Origin: Planctomycetaceae bacterium
GTDB lineage: Bacteria; Planctomycetota; Planctomycetia; Pirellulales; Thermoguttaceae
Assembly: GCA_021372005.1 (NCBI GenBank)
Contig: JAJFVC010000003.1
Location: 1-37,550, forward strand
DNA length: 37,550 nt
Direction of reading: 5' to 3'
A program made the translations under genes and the position numbers. The notes below the pieces were generated by a model. That model worked only from the letters and a program-made list of their open reading frames with translations, did not search any database and was not told the origin of the DNA. Shown piece after piece: positions 27,313 through 35,646 of the stretch. Each line of letters starts with the position of its first letter. Position 1 is the first letter of the stretch.

Positions 27313-28550
27313 TACAGACCTCCATGAATGAGTTCAACAGGATGATGTTTGGCCCTCGGAGATGAAGACGTGATATGAGCGAGCCACGGCAGCATTGCAC
27401 TGTTGTTTGACGCGACTTCCTCGAATACGTTCAGGTATTGTTGGCCGACGTTTGGCCAAAACATGGGTTTTGCGTATCGGTACGCTCGCCGTCGCGTACG
27501 AATCCGAAAAGCGGCGTCGTTGAGGAATTGCATCGAGGCATCCGCCATTGCCTTGCTGTCGCCGAACGGCACAAGCAGGCCGCGACCGTTGGCCAAGACT
27601 TCCTTGGCATACAGATAGGGTGTGCTGACCACCGCGCCGCCGGCCGCCAGCGCATACGCCAAGGTGCCACTGGCAATCTGGTCCTTTCCCGGATAAGGGG
27701 TGACATACACATCGCAAGCGCGCAGATGCACCAGCAGATCAGCAAGGCTGAGATACTTGTCCACGAAGCGCACGTACGCACCGACTCCAAGCGAGTTGGC
27801 CATCTCGATTAGGCTCTCTCGGTAGACCTCGCCTTCTTGGCGTTTGACCTGTGGATGCGTAGCGCCCACGATCAGATAGATCGCATTGGGGAAGGCGGCG
27901 ACGATGCGGGGCATGGCCTGAATCATATATTCGAGTCCCTTACCCCGATTGATGAGCCCGAAAGTGCAGATTACGCGGCGGCCCACAAGTCCCAGTTGAG
28001 ACTTGTGCGTACCGTCACGTCGATAGGGGACTTCTGGAACTCCGTGTGGAATTACGCGGACATGTGGTCCCGAAACGTGGTAGACCTCTTCCAATAGGCG
28101 GGCCGCGACTTTGGTCATGACGATAACCGATTGGCTGCGGGCGGCCAAGTTCTTGATAATGCGACGCGGCAATGGGGCTGGGCGGGTCAAGAGCGTGTGG
28201 AACGTCGTGACAAGCGGTTTTCGACAGACATGCACAAATTCCAATACCCGCTGGCCCCAATCGCCCGGATAGAGGCCGAACTCGTGCTGCAAGCTCACCA
28301 CATCGCACGGGCCTTCGTTGGCCACCTTCGCGGCTTCGCGGTAGGCGTCCGCCGGGCAGCTATTCTCGATGGCGTGGACCACACGAGGGTCGTTGTAGCG
28401 AAGCGACGACGTTTTCCGAATTGCCGCCACCGAGGACACATCGTCCCCCGCCACTAGGTCCACTGCATCGGCCGTGTCCCGAGTAAACGTTGCCAGCCCG
28501 CATGCTTCCGGCGGATAGGTCGATACAAAGAGTGGTCGAACAGTATTCAC
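27312..28550 (-). CDS. GT4-family glycosyltransferase
   Basis: 412 residues of the GT-B fold. N-terminal half: [18 protein letters not shown] and [16 protein letters not shown]-terminal half: [55 protein letters not shown] and [15 protein letters not shown], which form the nucleotide-sugar site of GT4 enzymes. With two GH130 genes in the same unit, a GDP-mannose-using mannosyltransferase is plausible but not shown. The GTG start has an excellent AGGAGG 6 bases upstream, the strongest ribosome site of this operon, so it is the first gene. Cytosolic; no membrane segment. Confidence 0.88.
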   Translation of the reverse strand: MNTVRPLFVSTYPPEACGLATFTRDTADAVDLVAGDDVSSVAAIRKTSSLRYNDPRVVHAIENSCPADAYREAAKVANEGPCDVVSLQHEFGLYPGDWGQRVLEFVHVCRKPLVTTFHTLLTRPAPLPRRIIKNLAARSQSVIVMTKVAARLLEEVYHVSGPHVRVIPHGVPEVPYRRDGTHKSQLGLVGRRVICTFGLINRGKGLEYMIQAMPRIVAAFPNAIYLIVGATHPQVKRQEGEVYRESLIEMANSLGVGAYVRFVDKYLSLADLLVHLRACDVYVTPYPGKDQIASGTLAYALAAGGAVVSTPYLYAKEVLANGRGLLVPFGDSKAMADASMQFLNDAAFRIRTRRRAYRYAKPMFWPNVGQQYLNVFEEVASNNSAMLPWLAHITSSSPRAKHHPVELIHGGL

Positions 28551-28614
28551 TCGTCACCTCCTGTGGTTATTTCCTGCACAAGGCAGGGCTAGTATGCGTT
28601 TGAAGGTCTCTATA

Positions 28615-28830
28615 CTAACTGTCCTTTGTGAGAGCGAATTCATTCGAGTAGTTTTCATCTGTTGATTCAGACGCTTCGGATAATGCACATCGCCGGGCTT
28701 GCCATCCGTCGATCGACGCAACGTCGATATCCAACTCGACACTTTCGGATTGGGTCTGCGAGGCTTCAAACGCTTCCTGTACTGCGGCCAACGCCAATTG
28801 CTTGACGTGGTGTGAGTCGCAACGGCCCAC
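28615..28830 (-). CDS. Small acidic protein, possibly a remnant (frame uncertain)
   Basis: 71 residues from a GTG without ribosome site. The frame is open back to just after the SPFH stop, and its upstream codons (NDDEPKTIV before GTG) read like protein, but no ATG exists there. TIVGRCDSHHVKQLALAAV followed by VELDIDV weakly resembles a BON domain. An overlapping frame starting at 28853 has an ATGA overlap with the SPFH stop but reads as an unlikely Trp/Arg-rich protein. Either a GTG-started small gene or a gene that has lost its start by a frameshift. Confidence 0.35.
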   Translation of the reverse strand: MGRCDSHHVKQLALAAVQEAFEASQTQSESVELDIDVASIDGWQARRCALSEASESTDENYSNEFALTKDS

Positions 28831-28849
28831 GATTGTTTTTGGCTCATCG

Positions 28850-29725
28850 TCATTGGGTTATCTTCGTCAGCGGCAAGACACCGGCCATCTCTCCAATAAC
28901 ATTCACGAGTTCAGAACCGGACGGAATGACGATTTTTGCATTTTCACTTAGCGCTTTTTCAAGGGCCTCAAGCTTTCTGAGGAGTTGCGCGTTTCCAACG
29001 AAGTACGTGTTCGCCGCCTCGTTCACAAGTCTTATTGCCTCAGCCTCCCCCTCCGCCGCAAGAATCTTGGCCTGCTTGATGCCTTCGGCCCTTTTGATCT
29101 CCGCCCTCTTCTCCCCGTCCGCTTGCCTTTCGACCGCGTCCGCAAAATCCAAGGCCGCTACTTTCTCATTCTCTGCCTTCACAACCTTGTTCATCGTCTC
29201 CTGGACGTCCTTGGGAGGGTCGATCTCCTTCAACTCCGTCCTGACAATCGCCATTCCCCAGTTCATGGTTTCCCTGCTCAACGTCGTGAGAAGTGCGCCA
29301 TTTATTTTGTCTCTTTCGCTGTTTGCTGATTTCAGCGTGAGCGTGCCAATGATATTGCGGAGTGTCGTACGAGCAAGGTTCACAATCTGGTATTGATAGT
29401 TGTTGACATTGTACTGAGAACTCTTAACGCTCGACTCGTCTTCCTTCACCTTAAAGTATACCTGCGCATCTACTCTTGCATTGAGGTTATCATTTGTAAT
29501 GATCTCCTGCGGTTGCGCGTCCACCATCTGTTCCGTGATATTGACCTGAATCATTCGATCAACGAGAGGGATGACCCAATTGAAACCCCGGTCGGCAAAA
29601 CGTCTGTACTTGCCCAATCTCTCGACGAGTCCCCTGTGTGTAGGACGAACGATCCTTATGCCCGCGATAAGGACGATCACTGCCGCCGCAAATACCAAGG
29701 CCAAGACGTACACGATCAGATTCAT
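28850..29725 (-). CDS. SPFH/stomatin-like membrane protein
   Basis: 291 residues. One N-terminal membrane segment (about 3-24) is followed by the SPFH (prohibitin/stomatin) domain: IRIVRPTHRGLVERLGKYRRF, DRGFNWVIPLVDRM, NARVDAQVYFKV, NLARTTLRNIIGTLTL and ELKEIDPP, then a long charged helix (EAENEKVAAL to AEGEAEAIRL) that drives oligomer rings. Such proteins scaffold membrane microdomains and often work with a NfeD or protease partner, neither of which is present here. GGGAG lies 6 bases before the ATG. It follows the YHS-domain gene by 48 bases. Confidence 0.92.
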   Translation of the reverse strand: MNLIVYVLALVFAAAVIVLIAGIRIVRPTHRGLVERLGKYRRFADRGFNWVIPLVDRMIQVNITEQMVDAQPQEIITNDNLNARVDAQVYFKVKEDESSVKSSQYNVNNYQYQIVNLARTTLRNIIGTLTLKSANSERDKINGALLTTLSRETMNWGMAIVRTELKEIDPPKDVQETMNKVVKAENEKVAALDFADAVERQADGEKRAEIKRAEGIKQAKILAAEGEAEAIRLVNEAANTYFVGNAQLLRKLEALEKALSENAKIVIPSGSELVNVIGEMAGVLPLTKITQ

Positions 29726-29773
29726 AACATGCTCCCTTCGCCAGACAGCTAAACACCAGCATCATTTCAAAAG

Positions 29774-30472
29774 CTACTCACTGGCCCCGACATATGCAGA
29801 CGGGTTCTTGTCAAACTCCTGTAACGACTCTTTCGTGAAAAGGTGATAGACTTGGCCGCGATATTCCCTCTTGCCCGCAGCAAACGCTCTCGGAAATCGG
29901 AATTTCATCACAGGGTCCGTCTCCAAGCTCTGCGTTTGATATTGGTCCGTAAAGTACAACTCCAAGTAGGTTCGAGTGAATTCCACCAGCCTGTCATCAA
30001 TCCAAGCAGCGATTGCCTCGTCGCTTGGATTGTTGATCGGAACAAAAAGTTTAGCGCGGCTCTCGAATTCGACATAGATGGGAAGGATTTTCAATTCATA
30101 GTTGATGACTGCATTCTCGATCGGACCGTCATACCCCACACGAAAGGAAAGAACCACGTTTGCTGGACATTCCTCGGAATAGGGAACGGACAGCGTGATG
30201 GTTTCCTCCTGACATCCCCGCCCCTCTGGGCCGTACAGTTCGATGCCCAGATTGCGTTTGGCGTGTTTGAAGATGTTCACCTCCGTGATCGCCTCGATGC
30301 GCGACTGGAGAATGGTGCGAATGCGAGCCGCCAAGGCAACGAAATGCTTGAATCGTTGATCCTGGTCGTGGGTGAATGCCTGGCTGGCTTCCGTTCGGAG
30401 TGAGTCGAGTCGCTCCAATGCCGCTGCAATCTCGCTTGACAGACGCTGAGCAAGTTGGTCGATTGATGGCAT
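29774..30472 (-). CDS. Protein with C-terminal YHS-like domain
   Basis: 232 residues. The first 180 residues are unrecognised: a helical start (LAQRLSSEIAAALERLDSLR) followed by a beta-rich region (ETITLSVPYSEECPANVVLSFRV and AVINYELKILPIYVEFESRAK). The last 45 (DPVMKFRFPRAFAAGKREYR to KNPSAYV) match the YHS domain pattern, including YRGQVYHLFTKESLQEF, but without the cysteines that bind metal in many YHS domains. The ATG at 30472 is chosen because AAAGGA lies about 10 bases upstream; a longer frame exists but runs through the DUF2294 gene. 19 bases separate it from the DUF2294 stop. Confidence 0.7.
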   Translation of the reverse strand: MPSIDQLAQRLSSEIAAALERLDSLRTEASQAFTHDQDQRFKHFVALAARIRTILQSRIEAITEVNIFKHAKRNLGIELYGPEGRGCQEETITLSVPYSEECPANVVLSFRVGYDGPIENAVINYELKILPIYVEFESRAKLFVPINNPSDEAIAAWIDDRLVEFTRTYLELYFTDQYQTQSLETDPVMKFRFPRAFAAGKREYRGQVYHLFTKESLQEFDKNPSAYVGASE

Positions 30473-30491
30473 GATTGAAAAGTCCTTTCTT

Positions 30492-30896
30492 TTATCCGCT
30501 CCCGCTCCAACTGTCTGCCGGCACGCTGTGGGCCAGCAGAAACACTTGCACCATCGTGCCGGTTGTGAAAACCTGCACCACAATGCCCAAACTCGGCTCC
30601 ACTTCCGCAGCCGCTTCGCGCACGTCGACCCCAGTAATTCTCTTGATGTCCTGATGCAGTGAGTCAGCAGAGTCGCGAAATAATTGCCGATGAAACTCTT
30701 GCATCTGAGCGGCACCGGCTGGGGTTTGGGCCAGAGCCTGCTCGGCCGGCGACAAGGCCCCGTGCAGTGTGATCACTAACGTGTCCTCACTCAGTATCAC
30801 GGCCACCGATTTGGGTGTGTGGCCCGTTCGTTGCCGCTCGAACGTGCTAGCTGCTTGGGCAATTCGATGTGCCACGCTCGAATCGAGTTTTTCCAT
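30492..30896 (-). CDS. DUF2294/MpsC-family protein (copy 1)
   Basis: 134 residues. VAHRIAQAASTFERQRTGHTP, ILSEDTLVITLHGALSPAEQAL and LHQDIKRITGVDVREA fit the DUF2294 family, now often named after MpsC, part of a membrane-potential-generating system described in Bacillus-type bacteria. The molecular role here is unknown. Start ATG 30896 has GGGGAGA 7 bases upstream. It is the first gene of the DUF2294-YHS-SPFH unit and lies about 46 bases after an intrinsic terminator in its own leader, suggesting attenuation. A paralogue lies divergently at 31269. Confidence 0.8.
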   Translation of the reverse strand: MEKLDSSVAHRIAQAASTFERQRTGHTPKSVAVILSEDTLVITLHGALSPAEQALAQTPAGAAQMQEFHRQLFRDSADSLHQDIKRITGVDVREAAAEVEPSLGIVVQVFTTGTMVQVFLLAHSVPADSWSGSG

Positions 30897-30941
30897 CGGC
30901 TTTTCTCCCCGCAGTGATTGTGAGTGTCTTACATTGCCAAA

Positions 30942-30995
30942 AACAAAAAAAGCCGACGTGGCGGAACACCCAAAGGTATTCGACCACGTCGGCTT
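30942..30995 (-). terminator. Long intrinsic terminator in the leader of the DUF2294 operon
   Basis: A perfect 12-base inverted repeat, CCACGTCGGCTT (30984-30995)/AAGCCGACGTGG (30950-30961), encloses GAATACC/GGTGTTC with a 4-base loop, giving a stem of 19 pairs interrupted by one 2x2 internal loop. On the minus strand it runs into TTTTTTTGTTTTT. It ends a transcript coming from the right before the DUF2294 start codon. Confidence 0.85.
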
Positions 30996-31127
30996 ACTTG
31001 CGAACGAGCCCCCCGGCACAACCGGGTTGCTCTCTATCTAGTCATCCGACAACTTTGTTGGGAAAGCCGGAGTCTGTTGGAAAACGCCTCTCCCATCTCA
31101 CTACAATCATACGCTGCCCAGCGGGGA
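30996..31127 (-). promoter_or_regulatory. Putative regulatory leader (attenuator or riboswitch-like) upstream of the DUF2294 operon
   Basis: About 130 nt between the predicted promoter and the terminator, without a coding frame. GAGC (31006-31009) and GCTC (31029-31032) with inner CCCGG/CCGGG form a hairpin just before the terminator. I do not recognise a known riboswitch class. A free small RNA ending at the terminator is the alternative. Confidence 0.4.
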
Positions 31128-31156
31128 ATACAACAGGACTTTTGCCTCTCTTTCAA
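31128..31156 (-). promoter_or_regulatory. sigma-70-like promoter of the DUF2294-YHS-SPFH operon
   Basis: Minus-strand TTGAAA (31151-31156), 17-base spacer, TTGTAT (31128-31133). A second option uses TTGTAT as -35 and TATGAT 16 bases further as -10. Either puts the start 110-160 bases ahead of the terminator. Confidence 0.5.
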
Positions 31157-31268
31157 ATTTGGTACAATTATTACCTGTTGTTTACCTGGATTACTGTGAA
31201 AAACTGATGGCCCCTGTTTCGTAAACTCAAGGGGACTTCCATGCTCCCCCTCTACTCAGGGCATTACC

Positions 31269-31649
31269 ATGAAAACACAGGGAGAAATCGAAGCCGCCAT
31301 TTGTGAAGGAGTTAGTCGCTTTGAGCAGGACTACATGGGCCGGGGCCCTAAGGACATCTATGCCCACCTGCTCGGTGATCTCCTCGTGGTCCGCCTTCAA
31401 GGCGTGTTGACTGCGGCCGAACAGCATCTGGCCAAGTCGCTTTCGGCCGAGAAGGGGCGAGATTTGTTGAAGCAAGTGCGGACCCACCTGATCGAAGCGG
31501 CCCGTCCGGTCATGGAAGCGATGGTCCAAGAGATCACCGGCGTCAAGGTGTTGACCCTGCACCATGACATCAGCACCCAAACCGGTGAAGAGGTGGTCCT
31601 CTTCACCTTGGCCGAGTCGCCGCTCTTCCGCGACACCAAGAAAAAATAG
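31269..31649 (+). CDS. DUF2294/MpsC-family protein (copy 2)
   Basis: 126 residues. IEAAICEGVSRFEQDYMGRGP, LLGDLLVVRLQGVLTAAEQHL, MVQEITGVKVLTLHHDIS and EEVVLFTLAESP show the same family as the divergent gene at 30492, with the same fold order but only moderate similarity. CAGGG lies 7 bases before the ATG. No membrane segment. The two copies share a 370-base promoter region, so joint regulation is plausible. Nothing else lies downstream on this strand; a helicase remnant on the opposite strand follows. Confidence 0.8.
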   Translation: MKTQGEIEAAICEGVSRFEQDYMGRGPKDIYAHLLGDLLVVRLQGVLTAAEQHLAKSLSAEKGRDLLKQVRTHLIEAARPVMEAMVQEITGVKVLTLHHDISTQTGEEVVLFTLAESPLFRDTKKK

Positions 31650-31662
31650 CATGTCCGGCTCA

Positions 31663-31881
<219 letters not shown>

Positions 31882-31934
31882 TCAGCGAGAACACTCTCAG
31901 TCCATGACAAGAAGAACCAACGGGGACGCCGTGT

Positions 31935-33350
31935 TTATTGCAGTTCATGCGGCGCCACTGACTTCCCCATCCGTTTGCGCAGTTTCCGCTGGGCTTGCGT
32001 GACGATGAGCAGTGTCAAGAACACAGGGATGGTCAGCAACGCCCTGATCTTCACTCGCCAATTCAGAATGTGAGCCAACTTGAGCACCACACCGGCCACG
32101 TGAAGCGGGCTGTGAAACCGCCGGTCGATCTGCTTGCGCAGGTCTGCGATGTGCTCGGGCGAGCAGGTGTCGCTGTAGACGAAGCCCTCGCTGTCGATGT
32201 GGTAGCCTGGCGTCTGCTCGACCAGTTCGCGCAAGCCGGAGTATGGCTCGTTCCGCAGCCGGGAGACGTGGATCAAATCCACGCCGATCGACCGGGCGAA
32301 GGGTGCGATGGAGAGCATCTGCTCCTCGGATTCGCCGATGTTGCCGACGATGAAATAGGCGTTGATGATCATTTTCGACTTGCGGAGCACTGCGAACCGT
32401 TGGCGAATCTGTTCGACGTTAAACCCTTTGCCCATCGACTTGAGCGTTGCGTCCTGCGTTGACTCAACGCCAATCAGCAAGGCGACAAAACCGGCTCGCT
32501 CCATCTTGCCGAGCACGTCGGGGCGATCGGCGATCTCCATCCGGGCATTGACGATGTAGTGTTTCCGGATCTTCTTGGCGACCAACATGTCGCAGATCTC
32601 GGCGACCCGGTCCGGCTGATAGGTAAACACGTCGTCGACGAACAGAATCAGGTCGGCATCGATCCGCTCGATTTCGCGGACAATCGACTCGGCCGAGCGT
32701 GGCGTCCAGTGCCGCTTCACACCCCACGGGTTGATCGCGAAGTTGCAGAACTTACATTGGAACGGACAACCCCGCGACCCCGCAACCTGGTCAATCCTGA
32801 TTCCCGTGCTCACGCCCTTGCTCGTCAGGTAGTACGCATTACGACGCAACTCCCGAGCCGGCATCAGATTGTCGTCGAGAGCGGCGTTGGCTCGCGGCGA
32901 ATTGAATACCAATTGACCGTCGTCAGCGCGGTAGACCAGGCCAGCAACCTCTGACCACGCGTGGCCCTCGGCGATCTCGGCAATCGCCTGCTCGCCATCG
33001 CCGCACACCACGGCGTCGACATTCGGACATGTCTCCATCCAGTATCGTGGATTCTCTGTCGCCATCCGTCCGCCGAGAATCGTCAGCACCCCCGCAGGCA
33101 ACTTCAGGATGTCGTCGCGGATCAGTTCGAGATTCTCACGCCAGTTGATGGAATAGCAGACTAGGTCGGTCTCCGGCCTAAGGAACGGCTGTGTACTGGG
33201 CGTACGCTCATGCCGGAAATTGACCAGATCGATCCGCTCGGCATGCGGACGTAGCGAGGCGGCGACATATTCCAATCCCAACGGAGGGAAGGATGTCTTC
33301 GAACTCCGCGTACGCCGATAGGGATAGACGCACAGGATGTGGTGAAACAT
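31935..33350 (-). CDS. B12-binding-type radical SAM protein
   Basis: 471 residues. The N-terminal part (about 1-150) has the layout of a cobalamin-binding domain (SFPPLGLEYVAASL, GVLTILGGRMATENP). The radical SAM core has GSRGCPFQCKFCNF, with the [4Fe-4S] cysteines near 195, 199 and 202, then LILFVDDVFTYQPDR and FVALLIGVEST. The C-terminus ends in a membrane-like helix (LLTIPVFLTLLIVTQAQ) and a basic tail. Relatives include BchE/HpnP-type enzymes acting on lipids, tetrapyrroles or methyl transfer; the substrate is unknown. It starts 16 bases after the RRM gene stop with no good ribosome site, implying coupling. A longer frame upstream runs through the RRM gene and is not used. Confidence 0.85.
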   Translation of the reverse strand: MFHHILCVYPYRRTRSSKTSFPPLGLEYVAASLRPHAERIDLVNFRHERTPSTQPFLRPETDLVCYSINWRENLELIRDDILKLPAGVLTILGGRMATENPRYWMETCPNVDAVVCGDGEQAIAEIAEGHAWSEVAGLVYRADDGQLVFNSPRANAALDDNLMPARELRRNAYYLTSKGVSTGIRIDQVAGSRGCPFQCKFCNFAINPWGVKRHWTPRSAESIVREIERIDADLILFVDDVFTYQPDRVAEICDMLVAKKIRKHYIVNARMEIADRPDVLGKMERAGFVALLIGVESTQDATLKSMGKGFNVEQIRQRFAVLRKSKMIINAYFIVGNIGESEEQMLSIAPFARSIGVDLIHVSRLRNEPYSGLRELVEQTPGYHIDSEGFVYSDTCSPEHIADLRKQIDRRFHSPLHVAGVVLKLAHILNWRVKIRALLTIPVFLTLLIVTQAQRKLRKRMGKSVAPHELQ

Positions 33351-33366
33351 GGTATTTGGCCAAGGC

Positions 33367-33687
33367 TCAGTAACGGCCGCCACGTCCACCGCGGCCGCCG
33401 CCGTAGCCACCTCGTCCCCCGCCTCCGCCTGACCGTTGCTCGCGAGGCTTCGCCTCATTGACGGTCATCACTCGGCCATCACGTTCTTGGCCGTTGAGTC
33501 CCTGGATGGCGGCTTGAGCTTCCTGGTCACCGCCCATTTCCACGAACCCGAATCCCTTACTGCGGCCGGTCTCACGGTCGGCAATGACCTCGGCACTGCG
33601 GACAGTGCCGAAAGCTGTGAACAACTGCTCCACGTCCGAGCTACTGACGCCGTAGCCCAGATTTCCAACGTACAACTTCTTTCCCAC
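33367..33687 (-). CDS. RRM-type RNA-binding protein with Gly/Arg-rich tail
   Basis: 106 residues. One RNA recognition motif with RNP2 KLYVGNLGY and RNP1 KGFGFVEM, then a tail of about 25 residues made of RGG and GGY repeats. These small bacterial RRM proteins resemble those of cyanobacteria that are induced by cold and are thought to act as RNA chaperones. The GTG at 33687 is chosen because AAGGAG lies 7 bases upstream. It lies between the cold-shock gene (98 bases upstream) and the radical SAM gene. Confidence 0.93.
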   Translation of the reverse strand: MGKKLYVGNLGYGVSSSDVEQLFTAFGTVRSAEVIADRETGRSKGFGFVEMGGDQEAQAAIQGLNGQERDGRVMTVNEAKPREQRSGGGGGRGGYGGGRGGRGGRY

Positions 33688-33785
33688 GACGAATCTCCTT
33701 ACGCAGAGGGCCGAAGCCCAGATATCGCCTCCAGTTAAAATCAATTCGGTGCAAGCGAGGCGCGGCAGCACGTCACTGTCTTGTG

Positions 33786-33983
33786 TTACTCTGGCCTGAC
33801 CTTCTCGGCCCGCGGACCCTTGGGCCCCCGGCCTTCCTCGTAGGTCACCTTCTGCCCGACTTGGAGCACTTCGATTGCCGTACCCTCTAGCTCGCTGTGA
33901 TGGAAGAACAACTCCCCTCGCTCTCCTGTAATGAACCCAAACCCTTTGTCCGCGATCACTTTCTTGATTGTCCCTTGTGGCAT
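33786..33983 (-). CDS. Cold-shock domain protein
   Basis: 65 residues. GTIKKVIADKGFGFITGERG and LFFHHSELEG carry the RNP1 and RNP2 motifs of CspA-type proteins; the end (GRGPKGPRAEKVRPE) is also typical. The protein binds single-stranded RNA and DNA. GGGAG lies 8 bases before the ATG. A TATAAA-like -10 on the minus strand (34035-34040) suggests an own promoter in addition to read-through from rhlE, whose stop is 82 bases upstream. Confidence 0.95.
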   Translation of the reverse strand: MPQGTIKKVIADKGFGFITGERGELFFHHSELEGTAIEVLQVGQKVTYEEGRGPKGPRAEKVRPE

Positions 33984-34065
33984 GACTGTCACTCCCTTTG
34001 TGAAGATTGAGAAAACACAACAGCACTGTAACCTTTTATACTGAATCGAAGCCGAGACTGGGATA

Positions 34066-35289
34066 CTAAAGAGCATGAACCTTGTCCCGGCGGACTCGCT
34101 TTCGTTTCTGGGGAACGCCTCCACGTTTCTGCGGCTGGACGACGCTCGCACGCGGCGCAATGGCGCCAAAGCCTTGCTCGATAGGCACTCTCCGGCCCGT
34201 CAATTGTTCGATCGCGCGGAGATATTCCCTTTCTTCATCATCACACAGGGAGATGGCCACTCCCCTGGCCCCCGCGCGTCCTGTTCGGCCGATCCGATGA
34301 ATATAGGTTTCGGCCTCTCGCGGCAGGTCGAAGTTCAAGACATGTGAGATGCCATCCACGTCGATGCCCCGAGCCGCGATGTCGGTTGCGACCAACACTC
34401 CCGTGCGGTTGGATTTGAAGTCGCCGAGCGCCCGCTGCCGGGCCGTTTGGCTCTTGTCTCCATGAATCGCGTCCGCCGAGATTCCTACCCGCTTTAATTG
34501 GCGAGCGACGCGATCTGCCCCGTGCTTCGTGCGGGTGAAGACCAACGCCCGGCTTATCGCCTGTTTCGACAGATACTCTGAGAGAAACTGGATTTTGCGT
34601 TGGCGGGGCACGAAAAACACCGACTGTCGGACGAGTTCGGTTGTTGCCTTTACCGGGGCAATTTGGATGCGGACCGGATCGCGTAGAATCGAACTGGCCA
34701 GATGCGCGATGGCCTCCGGCATGGTGGCAGAGAAAAGGAGCGTCTGACGTTGCGGCGGCAACTTAGCGATGATGCGGCGTACATCGGGCATGAATCCCAT
34801 GTCGAGCATCCGGTCGGCCTCGTCTAACACGAAAATCTCGATGGAATCGAGGTGGACGAATCCTTGATTCATCAGGTCAAACAGCCGGCCGGGTGTGGCA
34901 ATGAGGACATCAATGCCTTGCTGCAAGGCCTGTGTCTGAGCGTATTGTCCTACGCCGCCATAGATTACAGCTTGGCGAAGCGTGGTGTGGCGACTATACG
35001 TCTGAAAACTCTCGCCGATTTGGGAGGCCAGTTCCCGCGTGGGAGAAAGGACCAAAGCACGAATCGGCCGTCGTCCTTTGGAAGCCGGCTTTCCCTGCAT
35101 CAGACGGTGCAAGGTGGGCAGGGCGAACGCCGCTGTCTTGCCCGTACCGGTCTGTGCGCAGCCCAACAGGTCGTGCGCGGCAAGGACGTGAGGAATCGCC
35201 TGGGATTGGATTGGAGTTGGGGTGGTGTAACCTTCGCCATCAACGGCGCGTAAAAGGGGCTCGGCGAGCCCAAGCACTCGAAACGTCAT
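34066..35289 (-). CDS. rhlE: DEAD-box RNA helicase, RhlE type
   Basis: 407 residues. Q motif GYTTPTPIQSQAIP, Walker A AQTGTGKT (lysine near 51), PTRELASQI, TPGRLFDL, VLDEADRMLDMGF, FSATMP, VFTRTKHGADRVARQLKRVG, DIAARGIDVDGISHV and [10 protein letters not shown] are all intact. The basic tail (KRGGVPQKRKRVRRDKVHAL) probably binds RNA. RhlE helicases unwind short RNA duplexes in ribosome assembly and RNA decay, often in the cold. ATG 35289 is the family-typical start (MTFRVLGL); no strong ribosome site. It leads the block of cold-shock, RRM and radical SAM genes. Confidence 0.94.
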   Translation of the reverse strand: MTFRVLGLAEPLLRAVDGEGYTTPTPIQSQAIPHVLAAHDLLGCAQTGTGKTAAFALPTLHRLMQGKPASKGRRPIRALVLSPTRELASQIGESFQTYSRHTTLRQAVIYGGVGQYAQTQALQQGIDVLIATPGRLFDLMNQGFVHLDSIEIFVLDEADRMLDMGFMPDVRRIIAKLPPQRQTLLFSATMPEAIAHLASSILRDPVRIQIAPVKATTELVRQSVFFVPRQRKIQFLSEYLSKQAISRALVFTRTKHGADRVARQLKRVGISADAIHGDKSQTARQRALGDFKSNRTGVLVATDIAARGIDVDGISHVLNFDLPREAETYIHRIGRTGRAGARGVAISLCDDEEREYLRAIEQLTGRRVPIEQGFGAIAPRASVVQPQKRGGVPQKRKRVRRDKVHAL

Positions 35290-35352
35290 AAAGGGTCTCG
35301 TGGGATAAACCCAGGACCAGATGCGATGAACGCACACCGCGTTCTCAGAAAA

Positions 35353-35379
35353 CCATTGGACCTGGCAGTAATCCAATGG
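35353..35379 (-). repeat. Perfect hairpin in the rhlE 5' leader
   Basis: CCATTGGA (35353-35360) and TCCAATGG (35372-35379) with an 11-base loop, 64 bases before the rhlE ATG. It may be a cold-responsive mRNA structure or a protein-binding site. Confidence 0.5.
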
Positions 35380-35646
35380 CCACATGCCGAGAGGATTCAA
35401 CTAATAAGGTTATACCGTATTGCCGGGGAAAGTCCAGAGGGAATCACCTCCTTCGCGCCTCATAAGACAGCCAAGCGACGCTGGCAATGGCGGCTTCGCT
35501 TGCCGCGTCATGCGACAGCCACACTCCCTGCACGGCCGCCGCGCTCCACCCGTAACCACGGGAGCAGCAATGAGTTAGATATGATTTGAACCGGTCTTTC
35601 GGCTGCCACCATTCCCCGATGCAAGAGCCGCCTTGTCGCCGATTCG

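Noticed and set aside
30473..30715. N-terminal extension of the YHS-domain protein
   Set aside because: It is an out-of-frame reading of the DUF2294 gene with an unlikely Cys/Trp/Arg-rich composition; the ATG at 30472 has its own ribosome site.
33688..34026. N-terminal extension of the RRM protein upstream of 33687
   Set aside because: The extension is an out-of-frame reading of the cold-shock gene; the GTG at 33687 has AAGGAG at the right distance and begins the RRM directly.
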